Of a DNA stretch of 59,551 nt, positions 50,670 through 59,271 are shown piece after piece. The stretch comes from Aphodosoma sp045631465 (lineage in GTDB: Bacteria; Bacteroidota; Bacteroidia; Bacteroidales; Paludibacteraceae): the NCBI GenBank assembly GCA_045631465.1, contig JAZQUV010000043.1, forward strand, positions 1 to 59,551, in the 5' to 3' direction. The notes beneath the pieces were generated by a model, which saw only the letters and a program-made list of their open reading frames with translations, was not told where the DNA came from and ran no database searches. Position 1 is the first letter of the stretch; each line of letters starts with the position of its first letter. Position numbers and translations under genes: made by a program.

Positions 50670-51686
50670 ATGAAAAAGTTTGTTTGTTTTCATTTGTATA
50701 ATGACTTTAGTGGGAGTCCGAAGGTGTTGCGACGAGTGGTGCGTGGTATGCTGGAGGAGGGACACGAGGTGGTGTTGGTCACTTCGCATGGGGGAGTGTT
50801 GGATAAGATAACAGATAACTTTCAACTGAGATATAGATACTATAATTATAAGTTTGCGGGGAGTGGTGTGGTGACGGCGTTGAGGTATGCGTGGGTGCAG
50901 ATATATACGTTTTGCGTGGCTTTGGGGTATTGGTTTGATAGGGACGTGGTGTTTTATATAAACACGATATTGCCTGTGGGCCCTGCGGTGGCGGGATGGT
51001 TGATGAGAAAACGGGTGGTGTATCATTACCACGAGAATGCTATGGTGAAGGGACGGATGTATAGAGCGTTGGCGTGGGTGATGCAACGTGTGGCGACGGA
51101 GATTGTGTGTGTGTCGGAATATCAGCGCTCGTTTTTGAAACGACAAAGGGGGGTGAGAGTGGTGCCTAATGCACTGGATGAGGAGTTTGCAGCGAGAGCA
51201 GTGGTGGATGTGGAGGGGGCGTTTGAACGCAAGTGTGTGTTGATGTTGGGGTCGTTGAAGGGATATAAGGGCACGAAGGAGTTTGTGATGTTGGCAGAGA
51301 GATTGGAGAAATATAGGTTTGTGTTGGTGCTGAATGATGAGCAGGAGAACATTGATAGATATTTTGAGGAGAATGGTTTGACGGTGACGGAGAATGTGAC
51401 GGTGTATGACAGACAAGAGGATGTGGTGCCGTTTTATCGTGAGGCGAGTGTGGTGCTGAATTTGACCGATAAGACTCAGGCGATTGAGACTTTTGGTTTG
51501 ACGGCGTTGGAGGCTATGGCGTTTGGGTTGCCGGTGATTGTGCCTACGGTGGGGGGAATTGCCGAGATGGTGGAGGATGGCGTGAATGGATGGAAGATTG
51601 ATGTGCAGGAGTTGGACGAGATAGCGATGAGGATAGAGGAGATGTTGGAGGACAGGGAGGTGTATGGGAGATTGGTCAAAGGTTGA
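50670..51686 (+). CDS. family 4 glycosyltransferase
   Basis: A 338-residue enzyme started at MKKFVCFHLYNDFSGSPKVL; the upstream frame is spacer. It has the GT-B N-domain (GHEVVLVTSHGGV…), a Rossmann link (VVPNALDEEF…MLGSLKGYKGTKEFV) and the GT4 donor site ETFGLTALEAMAFGLPVIVP. A short repeat word (AACAGATAACTTTCAACTG, 50811-50829) seems to encode ITDNFQL near residue 50. The C-terminus is slightly short and ends against CACACGGA words. Confidence 0.85.
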   Translation: MKKFVCFHLYNDFSGSPKVLRRVVRGMLEEGHEVVLVTSHGGVLDKITDNFQLRYRYYNYKFAGSGVVTALRYAWVQIYTFCVALGYWFDRDVVFYINTILPVGPAVAGWLMRKRVVYHYHENAMVKGRMYRALAWVMQRVATEIVCVSEYQRSFLKRQRGVRVVPNALDEEFAARAVVDVEGAFERKCVLMLGSLKGYKGTKEFVMLAERLEKYRFVLVLNDEQENIDRYFEENGLTVTENVTVYDRQEDVVPFYREASVVLNLTDKTQAIETFGLTALEAMAFGLPVIVPTVGGIAEMVEDGVNGWKIDVQELDEIAMRIEEMLEDREVYGRLVKG

Positions 51687-51782
51687 TAATCTCACACGGA
51701 ATAATTATTTATCTCACACGGAATGCACGGAACACACGGAAAGGTCGATGCTTCGCCGACCTATTTTAAAAAAAGATATATT

Positions 51783-51827
51783 ATGATTGAAGAAGAATTG
51801 ACATATAAGATTAGAGGTGGTCTTTGA
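51783..51827 (+). pseudogene. 5' fragment of a second GxxExxY gene
   Basis: MIEEELTYKIRGGL then stop matches the N-terminus MEINDITYKVRGAI of the gene at 47086. After it the sequence turns into GCCTTTGGCGAAAAAATTCTGTGAGAGG repeat words. Upstream are CACACGGAATGCACGGAACA words. So a second cassette has lost nearly all of its gene. Confidence 0.7.
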
Positions 51828-51941
51828 GCCTTTGGCGAAAAAATTCTGTGAGAGGATATATATTGTGTGGGAGATTAAAAAAACATATTAGAGAAAAAAT
51901 AAATCTGGATGGTGACTGTTGACCATCGACTTTATATAATT

Positions 51942-53006
51942 ATGAAAAAAGTTGCGATTATAGGAACACAAGGGGTGCCTGCCAAGTATGGTGGGTTTGA
52001 GTCGTTGGTGGAGAATATTATCGGCGAGAATTGTTCGGAAGGGGTGAAATATACGGTGTTTTGCAGCGGCAGGGATATGGATGAGAGGTTGGCAGAATAT
52101 AAGGGCTGCGAACTGAAATATGTGGGATGGTCGGCCAATGGGGTGCAGAGCGTGGTGTATGATGTGGTGTCGATGTGTCGTGCGCTGAGAGGCTATGATG
52201 TGATGCTGGTGTTGGGGGTGTCGGGGTGCTTGTTTTTGCCAGTGGTGAAATGGTTGTCGAAGGTGAAGGTGATTGTGAACATTGATGGATTGGAGCATAG
52301 ACGTAAGAAATGGGGCAGTTTTGCTCGATGGTTTTTGAGACAATCAGAGTTTATGGCCGTGAAATGGGCCGATGTGGTGGTGGCTGACAATAGAGGCATT
52401 GAGGAGTATGTGAAGGTGGAGTATGGCAAGAGGGCGGAGATGATTGCGTATGGCGGCGATCATGTGTTGCGACATGTGAGCGAGGAGTGCGAGGCGCGTG
52501 TGATGAAAGAATATGGCGTGGTGGCTGGAGAATATGCTATGTCGATTTGCAGAATTGAGCCTGAGAATAATTGCCACGTGATACTAGAAGCCTTTGAGAA
52601 ATGTGGTAAGAGATTGGTGTTTGTGGGAAACTGGGAGCGAAGCGCGTATGGCAAGGAGTTGAAAGAAAAATATGGTGGGCGAGAGAATATTAGATTGGTG
52701 GACTCGGTGTATGACTTGGACGTGCTGTATGTGTTGAGAAAAAATGCACGATGCTATATGCATGGGCATAGCGCTGGCGGCACGAATCCGTCGCTGGTGG
52801 AGGCGATGTTTTTTGGTATCCCGATATTGGTATATGATGTGGTGTATAACAGAGAGACGACGGAGAATAGTGCTCTCTATTTCAAAACAAGCGATGATAT
52901 ATGTAGGTTGTTGGAATGCGATGTGGAGGCGTCGGGGTTGAGAGATATAGCAGAGAGGAGATATAGATGGAAGACGATAGCGAGGGAGTATGAGAGGATG
53001 TATTGA
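51942..53006 (+). CDS. DUF1972-type glycosyltransferase
   Basis: A 354-residue enzyme with MKKVAIIGTQGVPAKYGGFESLVENI, the DUF1972 N-terminal domain typical of rhamnosyltransferases and related capsule enzymes. It continues with NIDGLEHRRKKWG and a GT-B donor domain (CRIEPENNCHVILEAFEK…MHGHSAGGTNPSLVEAMFFGIPILVYD). Start at 51942; the upstream frame is repeat-derived (GACTGTTGACCATCGACT). Confidence 0.88.
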   Translation: MKKVAIIGTQGVPAKYGGFESLVENIIGENCSEGVKYTVFCSGRDMDERLAEYKGCELKYVGWSANGVQSVVYDVVSMCRALRGYDVMLVLGVSGCLFLPVVKWLSKVKVIVNIDGLEHRRKKWGSFARWFLRQSEFMAVKWADVVVADNRGIEEYVKVEYGKRAEMIAYGGDHVLRHVSEECEARVMKEYGVVAGEYAMSICRIEPENNCHVILEAFEKCGKRLVFVGNWERSAYGKELKEKYGGRENIRLVDSVYDLDVLYVLRKNARCYMHGHSAGGTNPSLVEAMFFGIPILVYDVVYNRETTENSALYFKTSDDICRLLECDVEASGLRDIAERRYRWKTIAREYERMY

Positions 53007-53257
53007 TGGTCAACATTACTCCTTTTGGTCGTGATTTAACTTCGTTTTCCTCCTTCTTGCAAGGTATAATACAAATAAATTTGTCTTCTACTCTTGCTGC
53101 GAGCGTCGGTTTTGCTCCGCTCAGCATAGCACAAGCAAGCTTGACTCTGCTTTCGCTTATCGCAAAAAGTCAACAGATGAATTAAGAATTGTTCCCCTCG
53201 TGTCGCTAGATGATGCGAGGGGAGATTTTTTGCAGATAAAATATGGCAAAACTTGCT
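53007..53257. repeat. repeat-word spacer
   Basis: Contains GGTCAACATTACTCCTTTTG, ACAAAT AA ATTTGT (53071-53084) and CAAGC AA GCTTG (53132-53143) mini-hairpins, each followed by CT(C/T)T(G/A)CT. The same words occur in the glycosyltransferase insert and the wzi insert. Frames here are not genes. Confidence 0.7.
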
Positions 53258-53292
53258 AAAACTTGCTAATTTTGCAAAAATTAGCAAGTTTT
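53258..53292. promoter_or_regulatory. 16-bp-stem hairpin AAAACTTGCTAATTTT
   Basis: AAAACTTGCTAATTTT, loop GCA, AAAATTAGCAAGTTTT: a perfect stem, with an extra half copy (AAAACTTGCT) just upstream at 53248. It could be a terminator for the polysaccharide genes or an operator for the ATPase region. Confidence 0.6.
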
Positions 53293-53331
53293 ATTAGGTT
53301 TATTAGATGTTTTTTGGTGGTTTTGTACTGT

Positions 53332-53606
53332 GTTTGTTAATTTAGAATAAACACTTTTGCTTTGATTTTGTTAAATCAGATTAAACATCTTGGGGCTTTT
53401 GGACTGATTCTTTACAAATCATATAGTCGACTATAGAATTTGTAAATTTGGTGGAAATCGGCATTTTGAGGGTAAAAAATTTGGTGGGAATGAAAAAAAG
53501 ATGTAACTTTGCAGTGTGTGTTAATTTAGAATAAACACTAATTGTGGGCATTTGTTAATTCTAATTAAACACTACATTGTATTATTTGTTAATTCGGATT
53601 AAACAC
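53332..53606 (+). promoter_or_regulatory. five TTAATT-centred operator-like repeats upstream of ATPase
   Basis: Copies of TTGTTAATTNNRAWTAAACAC lie at 53332-53354, 53366-53387, 53518-53538, 53551-53572 and 53585-53606. The last three are spaced 33-34 bp, about three helical turns. Each centre is palindromic (TTAATT CT AATTAA in the fourth). A promoter box TAACTTTG lies at 53504-53511, so two copies are upstream and three in the leader. This suggests binding by a regulator, possibly the product itself. Confidence 0.6.
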
Positions 53607-53616
53607 TTTTGTGGTT

Positions 53617-54810
53617 ATGCAGACTCTTTTGAAACGATATAAGCGATTATTGAATAATGTCTCATTGGATTTTGTTCGTGAAATTATGAATGAAATTGAT
53701 TGGGATGAGCGTTTGATTGCGATTAGAGGTGCTCGAGGTGTGGGTAAGACTACACTTATGTTGCAATATCTGAAAATGCATTATAATGAGTATGGAGATA
53801 AGGCTATTTATGTAAGTCTGGATAGCGCTTATTTTACACAAAAAACAATTTATGATTTTGTTGAGGAGTTTTATATTGGTGGAGGTAAGTTGATTATGTT
53901 TGATGAGGTGCATAAATATGAACATTGGAGTCGTGCAATGAAAAATATTTATGATGAATATCCTAATATGAAAATTGTGTTTAGTGGTTCTTCATTGATT
54001 CAAATATTAAATGCAGAGGCCGATTTGTCGCGAAGATGCGTGGCTTATGATATGCAAGGATTATCGTTTAGAGAGTATTTGAAATTGTATAAGGATATTG
54101 ATTGTGAGAAGTATAAACTGGAGGAATTGTTGGCAAATCCTGATAAATTGTGCTCTGAAGTAAATGAGAAATGTCGTCCATTAGAGTTCTTTAGAGAATA
54201 TTTGGCTATTGGTTATTATCCTTTTGCTCGTTCGAGAGAGGAGTATTATACTAAATTGGAGAGTGTGGTGGATATGATTGTTAATGTTGAATTGCCTTAT
54301 TATTGTAATGTAGATTTTGCTAATATTAGAAAATTGAAGGCTTTGTTGGTAATTCTTGCAAATGAAATTCCTCAACAAATTGATACTACTAAAACCGCTG
54401 GACTGGTTGGTGTATCGAGGCTTACTTTGTTGAATTATTTGAATCATTTGCATCGTGCTAATTTGATTACTCTATTATATTCGGACGTGGATTCGTTGAG
54501 GAAGATGCAAAAGCCAGATAAAATTTATCCTGAAAATTGTAATTTAATTTATGCTCTTGCGACAAAAGAACCAAGTGTAGGTACAATAAGAGAAACTTTT
54601 TTTGTGAATCAATTGAAGTATCAGCATTTGGTGGAGTATTCAAAAAAAGGTGATTTTACTATTGACAAGAAATATATTGTGGAGGTCGGTGGTGTATCTA
54701 AAGAAGGCAAGCAAATTGCTCAAATGGAAAATGCATATATTGCGGCAGATAATATTGAATATGCGTTTGGAAATAAAATTCCTTTGTGGTGTTTTGGTTT
54801 TTTGTATTGA
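53617..54810 (+). CDS. AAA ATPase with DUF4143 domain
   Basis: A 397-residue protein. It has Walker A GARGVGKTT near residue 35, Walker B KLIMFDEVHKYEHWS and the sensor KIVFSGSSLIQI, then a winged-helix segment (TKTAGLVGVSRLTLLNYLNHLHRANLI) and a C-terminal DUF4143 nuclease-like region. Such ATPases are frequent and mobile in Bacteroidota with unknown role. Start at ATG 53617; a GTG six bases earlier is possible. AT-rich codon use contrasts with the flanking polysaccharide genes, which suggests acquisition. Confidence 0.85.
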   Translation: MQTLLKRYKRLLNNVSLDFVREIMNEIDWDERLIAIRGARGVGKTTLMLQYLKMHYNEYGDKAIYVSLDSAYFTQKTIYDFVEEFYIGGGKLIMFDEVHKYEHWSRAMKNIYDEYPNMKIVFSGSSLIQILNAEADLSRRCVAYDMQGLSFREYLKLYKDIDCEKYKLEELLANPDKLCSEVNEKCRPLEFFREYLAIGYYPFARSREEYYTKLESVVDMIVNVELPYYCNVDFANIRKLKALLVILANEIPQQIDTTKTAGLVGVSRLTLLNYLNHLHRANLITLLYSDVDSLRKMQKPDKIYPENCNLIYALATKEPSVGTIRETFFVNQLKYQHLVEYSKKGDFTIDKKYIVEVGGVSKEGKQIAQMENAYIAADNIEYAFGNKIPLWCFGFLY

Positions 54811-54812
54811 TT

Positions 54813-56879
54813 ATGAAAAGATTGAGATTTATCGTAGTGATGCTTTGCCTACTTTTGGCGGGTGGTATGAGCGCTCAGGTGCAGCGACCTGCGGCGTTGG
54901 GTGGTGCGCCTGAATATGTGGGTTACACTCAGGTGTATGACTTTGTGGAAGAGTTGGCTGAGATGAAGATTATCAGTGTGAACTCGGTGGTGAAACCATA
55001 CGACCGCAACCAGATAGCTGCGTGGTTGCGTGAGGCGGCGGAGGCGGACTCGATGCTGTCGGTGCGCCAACGCAAAGAGTTGTGGTTTTATTTGAATGAC
55101 TTTGCGCTGGAGTGCGAAGGGATGTATGATGGGTTGGTGCAATGGTCGAATGCGGGCGCTGTTGTTAATAAGGAGTTGTGGGGAGATTTTTATCAGATTA
55201 CTCACTTCGCTCGTGATTTTTACTCCGCTCGGCATAATGAGCAAGCTCTTTCTGCCCTCGCTAATCGTAAAAATATCCAGATAACAGATAGCAAGCTTGA
55301 CTCCGCTCTCGCTTATCGCAAAAACTCAACGGATAATGGTGCGCGTATATATTCTCCCCCTGTTTTAGGGGGAGTACCCAAAGGGGGAGGGGGTAATAAC
55401 TTTCAACTTTCAACTTTCAACTTTCAACTTTATTCGTTGTCTTTGCTCCAGCCGGCGTTCCACTATGCTGATGAGAATTTTGAGTGTAAGTTTAATCCTA
55501 TCATCGGTATGGATTTGACGATGAATGGGCATGGAATGGCGATGCATAGATGGTGGGGGGCTGAGATTAGAATGGATGTGATGGACCATGTGGCGGTGTG
55601 GGGTTCGATTCGCGACCATTCGTATTCGGGCGAGCATTTGAACGAAGAGTATTATGCCTCGGTGGGACAAGGCACTGGATATGGCGCGAGATTGTCGGAA
55701 CCGAGATATTTGAACAATTTGCCTGGGGCGTATTATCACTACATGCGTTATGGAGGCGACTATGCCGAGGTGCGTGGTGGTATTAAAGCATATGCATGGT
55801 GGGGGTCGATTGGATTGGTGAAGGATAATGTGCAATGGGGCGATTCGTATCACTCGGCGAATATATTGTCGGGACGGGCGCCGTCGTTCCCAATGATAGA
55901 GTTGAAATTGAAACCTGCTAATTGGTTCCGTTTGGATTATATACATGGTTTCCTTGCAAGTGGTGTGGTTGATTCGACATATTACAGAGTGGAGGAGAAT
56001 CCGATAGATGGTTCGTCGCATAGGATGTATCGTACGGCAGGGAAGTATTTGGCTGCGAATATGCTGACATTCACACCGGTGAAGAGGTTGGATTTGTCGA
56101 TAGGTTCGGCTGTGGTGTATGGCGCACGAAATATGGCTGCTGCATTCTCGATTCCGATCACGTTCTTTAACTCGATGGACTATCAGATGAATAGTGGGGC
56201 TATGTTGGACAATGAGAACTCGCAAATATTCTTTAATCTGTCGTCGCGAAACTTGAAATATACACACTTATATGCTTCGATTTATATCGATGAGATAAAT
56301 TGGGCAAGGTTGAAACCATCGAACCCAGAGCATAACTTCTTTAGTTGGAAAGTGGGGGCAAGAGTGTCGAATTGGCCGGTGAAGGATTTGTCGCTCACTG
56401 CCGAAATTACGCGCACAAATAGTGGCACGTATCAGCATCCGTATCAGGTGTTGACATGGGCATCGAATGGGTATAATCTCGGACATTATCTTGGCGATAA
56501 TGCCGGGGAGGTGTATGTGGCTTTGGCGTATAAACCAATTAGGGGGTTGAGCATGACATTGAGTTATGTGAATGCTACGAAGTATAATGAATATCTGTAC
56601 ACACGACATAAGGAGTCGGTATTTATACGCCAGAAGCAGTTTGCCGAGAGGGTGTGGCGCAATGATGAGGTGAAATTGCATGCGGTGTATGAGGTGGTGA
56701 ATAATGCGTATGCTTTTGTGGATTTGGGATGGAATAATGCAAGAGGATTTAATCTGACTTCGGAGCCTACGATAGATGAGGTGCGCCTCACTGCCGAAGG
56801 CTACTTGAAACGATATACGCCAGCGTTCTATTGGGGACAGAATGTGACGGTGAAGATGGGATTCTCGTTTTATTATTAA
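54813..56879 (+). CDS. Wzi-family capsule assembly protein with repeat insert
   Basis: A 688-residue exported protein with signal peptide (MKRLRFIVVMLCLLLAGGMSAQ). It looks like a Bacteroidota Wzi-family outer-membrane beta barrel: an N-terminal helical part (YTQVYDFVEELAEMKII) and many alternating strands ending in Phe/Tyr (GFSFYY at the end). It would anchor capsule or exopolysaccharide. Residues ~129-206 (ITHFARDFYSARHNEQ…VLGGVPKGGGGNNFQLS) come from spacer words, including a GAGC AA GCTC hairpin and a CCCCCTGTTTTAGGGGG word. The start is 2 bp after the ATPase stop; the longer upstream frame is the end of that gene. Confidence 0.82.
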   Translation: MKRLRFIVVMLCLLLAGGMSAQVQRPAALGGAPEYVGYTQVYDFVEELAEMKIISVNSVVKPYDRNQIAAWLREAAEADSMLSVRQRKELWFYLNDFALECEGMYDGLVQWSNAGAVVNKELWGDFYQITHFARDFYSARHNEQALSALANRKNIQITDSKLDSALAYRKNSTDNGARIYSPPVLGGVPKGGGGNNFQLSTFNFQLYSLSLLQPAFHYADENFECKFNPIIGMDLTMNGHGMAMHRWWGAEIRMDVMDHVAVWGSIRDHSYSGEHLNEEYYASVGQGTGYGARLSEPRYLNNLPGAYYHYMRYGGDYAEVRGGIKAYAWWGSIGLVKDNVQWGDSYHSANILSGRAPSFPMIELKLKPANWFRLDYIHGFLASGVVDSTYYRVEENPIDGSSHRMYRTAGKYLAANMLTFTPVKRLDLSIGSAVVYGARNMAAAFSIPITFFNSMDYQMNSGAMLDNENSQIFFNLSSRNLKYTHLYASIYIDEINWARLKPSNPEHNFFSWKVGARVSNWPVKDLSLTAEITRTNSGTYQHPYQVLTWASNGYNLGHYLGDNAGEVYVALAYKPIRGLSMTLSYVNATKYNEYLYTRHKESVFIRQKQFAERVWRNDEVKLHAVYEVVNNAYAFVDLGWNNARGFNLTSEPTIDEVRLTAEGYLKRYTPAFYWGQNVTVKMGFSFYY

Positions 56880-56885
56880 ACTTTT

Positions 56886-57122
56886 TTGGTTACTTTTGTC
56901 ATTGCGCAAAAGTAACCAAAACGCTAGTGCTGTGCTTAAAAATGCTAAAGAATAGCAATAAATCCTACAGCGCTTGAAACTCGGGCAGATTGCTTGCTTA
57001 TTCAAATATTTGTGTTTGCCCGTAGATTTTACACTTCGTTCTTGGACACAATAACCTCGCCAGAAATCGCTGTTTAACGGATTTATTGCTATCCTTTTTA
57101 ACGCATTTTTAAGGCAAGGCAC
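56886..57122. repeat. long imperfect palindrome after wzi
   Basis: First a hairpin TTGGTTACTTTTG…CAAAAGTAACCAA. Then ~50-bp inverted arms (TGCTTAAAAATGC, AGCAATAAATCC on the left; GGATTTATTGCT, GCATTTTTAAGGCA on the right) around a core with CGGGCA / TGCCCG. Part of it occurs in decayed form at 6655-6725. It may also stop transcription after wzi. The 57123-57258 stretch holds TTCCGTGTGTTCCGTGCGAT words. Confidence 0.75.
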
Positions 57123-57258
57123 AGTCTAGAACGGAAGTGAAAATGAGGGTGGCTGTTGATGGCGAGCGGAGCAAGACATCTTCCGTGTGTTCCGTGCGAT
57201 CCGTGAGAGATAAAAAATATCTGTGGGAGACAAAAAAGACAGTGGAAAATAAAAACGT

Positions 57259-57939
57259 ATGTGTAATAAAATATTGTGTGATATAAGTGCTAGGATGGCT
57301 GTGGGTGAGGTGAGCTCATTCAGGGTGGGGGAGTATGCGCCGATGCATCGGGTGGAGCTGATGGGCAGGTTGGTCTATTGTGGGTTCGACATTGTGGAGG
57401 CGACGGACGAGGTGGTGCAGGCGCGAAAGGTGCGTGAGGTGGTGGCAAGTGATTGCCCAGAGCGAGAATATGGTTGGATTGTGAAGTTGAGGCGTGTGGG
57501 GAAGGATGGCCGCAGATTTAACATATACAAACTGCGCACGATGTATCCGTATGCCGAATATTTGCAGAAGTGGATGTATGAGCAGTATGCGTTGGACGAG
57601 AAGGGGAAGATAGCGAATGATTTTCGGATCACACGCGTGGGGAGGTGGTTGCGGAGGTGTTGGGTGGATGAGTTGCCTAACCTCTGGAACTTGGTGCGAG
57701 GCGAGATGAAGGTGGTGGGGGTGCGTCCGTTGTCGGAGCATTACTATTCGTTGTACAGAGAGGAGGTGCAGAGGGCGAGGGTGAAGTACAAACCAGGGTT
57801 GTTGCCACCATATTATGCCGACAAACCATCGACGCTAGAGGAGATACAGGAGTCGGAGATGAAGTATCTCGAGGCCTGCGACCGCGATGGCGTGAGAAGG
57901 ACAGATTGGCGATATTTTTGGAGGATAGTAGTTGGATAG
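57259..57939 (+). CDS. bacterial sugar transferase (initiating type)
   Basis: A 226-residue protein with the sugar transferase core: KLRRVGKDGRRFNIYKLRTM, NDFRITRVGRWLRRCWVDELPNLWNLVRGEMKVVGVRPL and KPGLLPPYYAD. It would move a sugar phosphate to undecaprenyl phosphate to start polysaccharide synthesis. There is no strong N-terminal membrane helix and the first ~70 residues are polar, so it is a short form; it may attach by an amphipathic helix. Confidence 0.82.
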   Translation: MCNKILCDISARMAVGEVSSFRVGEYAPMHRVELMGRLVYCGFDIVEATDEVVQARKVREVVASDCPEREYGWIVKLRRVGKDGRRFNIYKLRTMYPYAEYLQKWMYEQYALDEKGKIANDFRITRVGRWLRRCWVDELPNLWNLVRGEMKVVGVRPLSEHYYSLYREEVQRARVKYKPGLLPPYYADKPSTLEEIQESEMKYLEACDRDGVRRTDWRYFWRIVVG

Positions 57940-57944
57940 AGAGT

Positions 57945-58120
57945 TTAAGACATAAAGACAAAAAGTATATAATTTTTATATTATGACATAGAGGTCTTAT
58001 TTTGTTTCACAAAATATCGACATAAAAGACATGTCTTTAGTGTCGAGATGCGACTGTAAGGAGCAGCAAGACCATTTTGCGATGACTATAAAATATTTCT
58101 ATTTGTCTTTTTGTCAAAAA
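57945..58120. repeat. inverted-arm element between sugar transferase and DegT gene
   Basis: Left arm TTTAAGACATAAAGACAAAA, right arm TTTGTCTTTTTGTCAAAAAA. The inside has ACATGTCTTTAGTGTCG and TCGACATAAAAGACATGT, which pair. No gene. Confidence 0.65.
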
Positions 58121-58158
58121 AATAAATATATAAGGTAGTCTGTTGACATTATATAATC

Positions 58159-59271
58159 ATGAAAAAAATTGAAATGGTTGACCTACGTGGTCAGTATGAA
58201 AAGATAAAATCGGCGGTGGATGCCGGGATTCAGGAGGTGATTGATACAACCCAATTCGTGAAGGGCGGTAAGGTGAAGGAGTTTGAACAGCAGTTGGCTG
58301 ACTATCTCGGCGTGAAGCATGTGATAGCTGTGGGCAATGGCACCGATGCGTTGCAGATTGCGTTGATGGCATTGGGGTTGAAGCCTGGTGACGAGGTGAT
58401 TACGCCTACATTCACATTTATTGCTACGGCAGAGGTGGTGGCGTTGTTGGGACTCACGCCAGTGGTGGTGGATGTGGATTACGACACGATGTGTGTGACT
58501 GCCGAGGCGATTGAGCGCGCTATTACGCCTAAGACAAAAGCGATTGTGCCTGTGCATCTGTTCGGACAAAATGTTGATATGGAGGCTATTTTGGATGTGG
58601 CAAGGAGGTATGATTTGCGAGTGGTGGAGGATGCGTGTCAGTCGATGGGGGCGAGATATACGTTTGCGGACGGACGAGTGGCGGCGAGTGGCACGATGGG
58701 TAATGTGGGGTGCACTTCGTTTTTCCCATCGAAGAATCTTGGCTGTTATGGCGATGGAGGGGCGTTGTTTACCGACGATGATGAGTTGGCACAAAAGATT
58801 CGCGTGATAGCAAATCATGGCATGGAGGTGAGGTATCATCACGATGTGGTGGGGGTGAACAGTAGGTTGGATTCGATACAGGCGGCGGTGTTGTTGGCTA
58901 AGTTGCCACATTTGGATGAGTATATTGAGGAGCGACAAAAGGCTGCGACGTATTATACCGAGGCGTTGAAGGGCGATGAGAGATTTTTGACACCAGTGGT
59001 GGGGCGTGGCACTACGCATGCGTTTCATCAGTACACGTTGAGATGTGTGGGCGTGGATAGGGATGTTGTGCGCGAGCAGTTGGCGGCGAAGGGAGTGCCA
59101 GCGATGGTATATTATCCGATACCGTTGCATCAGCAGAAAGCGTATCAAGATGCTCGCTATAAAGCAGGCGACTTCCCCGTGGCCGAGCAGTTAGCGCAAG
59201 AGGTGTTGAGTTTGCCAATGCACACAGAATTAGATGCAGAGCAGTTGAAGTATATCGTGGAGAGTTTGTAG
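58159..59271 (+). CDS. DegT/DnrJ/EryC1/StrS aminotransferase
   Basis: A 370-residue PLP enzyme. It has GNGTDALQIALMAL, TFTFIATAEVVALLG, EDACQSMGA and the PLP lysine at K192 in SFFPSKNLG, followed by GDGGAL. The family transaminates keto sugars (for example toward amino sugars of surface glycans), which fits the locus. Length and motifs look complete. Confidence 0.93.
   Translation: MKKIEMVDLRGQYEKIKSAVDAGIQEVIDTTQFVKGGKVKEFEQQLADYLGVKHVIAVGNGTDALQIALMALGLKPGDEVITPTFTFIATAEVVALLGLTPVVVDVDYDTMCVTAEAIERAITPKTKAIVPVHLFGQNVDMEAILDVARRYDLRVVEDACQSMGARYTFADGRVAASGTMGNVGCTSFFPSKNLGCYGDGGALFTDDDELAQKIRVIANHGMEVRYHHDVVGVNSRLDSIQAAVLLAKLPHLDEYIEERQKAATYYTEALKGDERFLTPVVGRGTTHAFHQYTLRCVGVDRDVVREQLAAKGVPAMVYYPIPLHQQKAYQDARYKAGDFPVAEQLAQEVLSLPMHTELDAEQLKYIVESL

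Noticed and set aside
53003..53185. 60-residue frame after the DUF1972 gene (NITPFGRDLTSF…).
   Set aside because: The same words appear in other frames inside genes and spacers; it is repeat sequence.
56268..57122. 284-residue minus-strand frame starting in the long palindrome.
   Set aside because: Shadow of wzi plus the palindrome.
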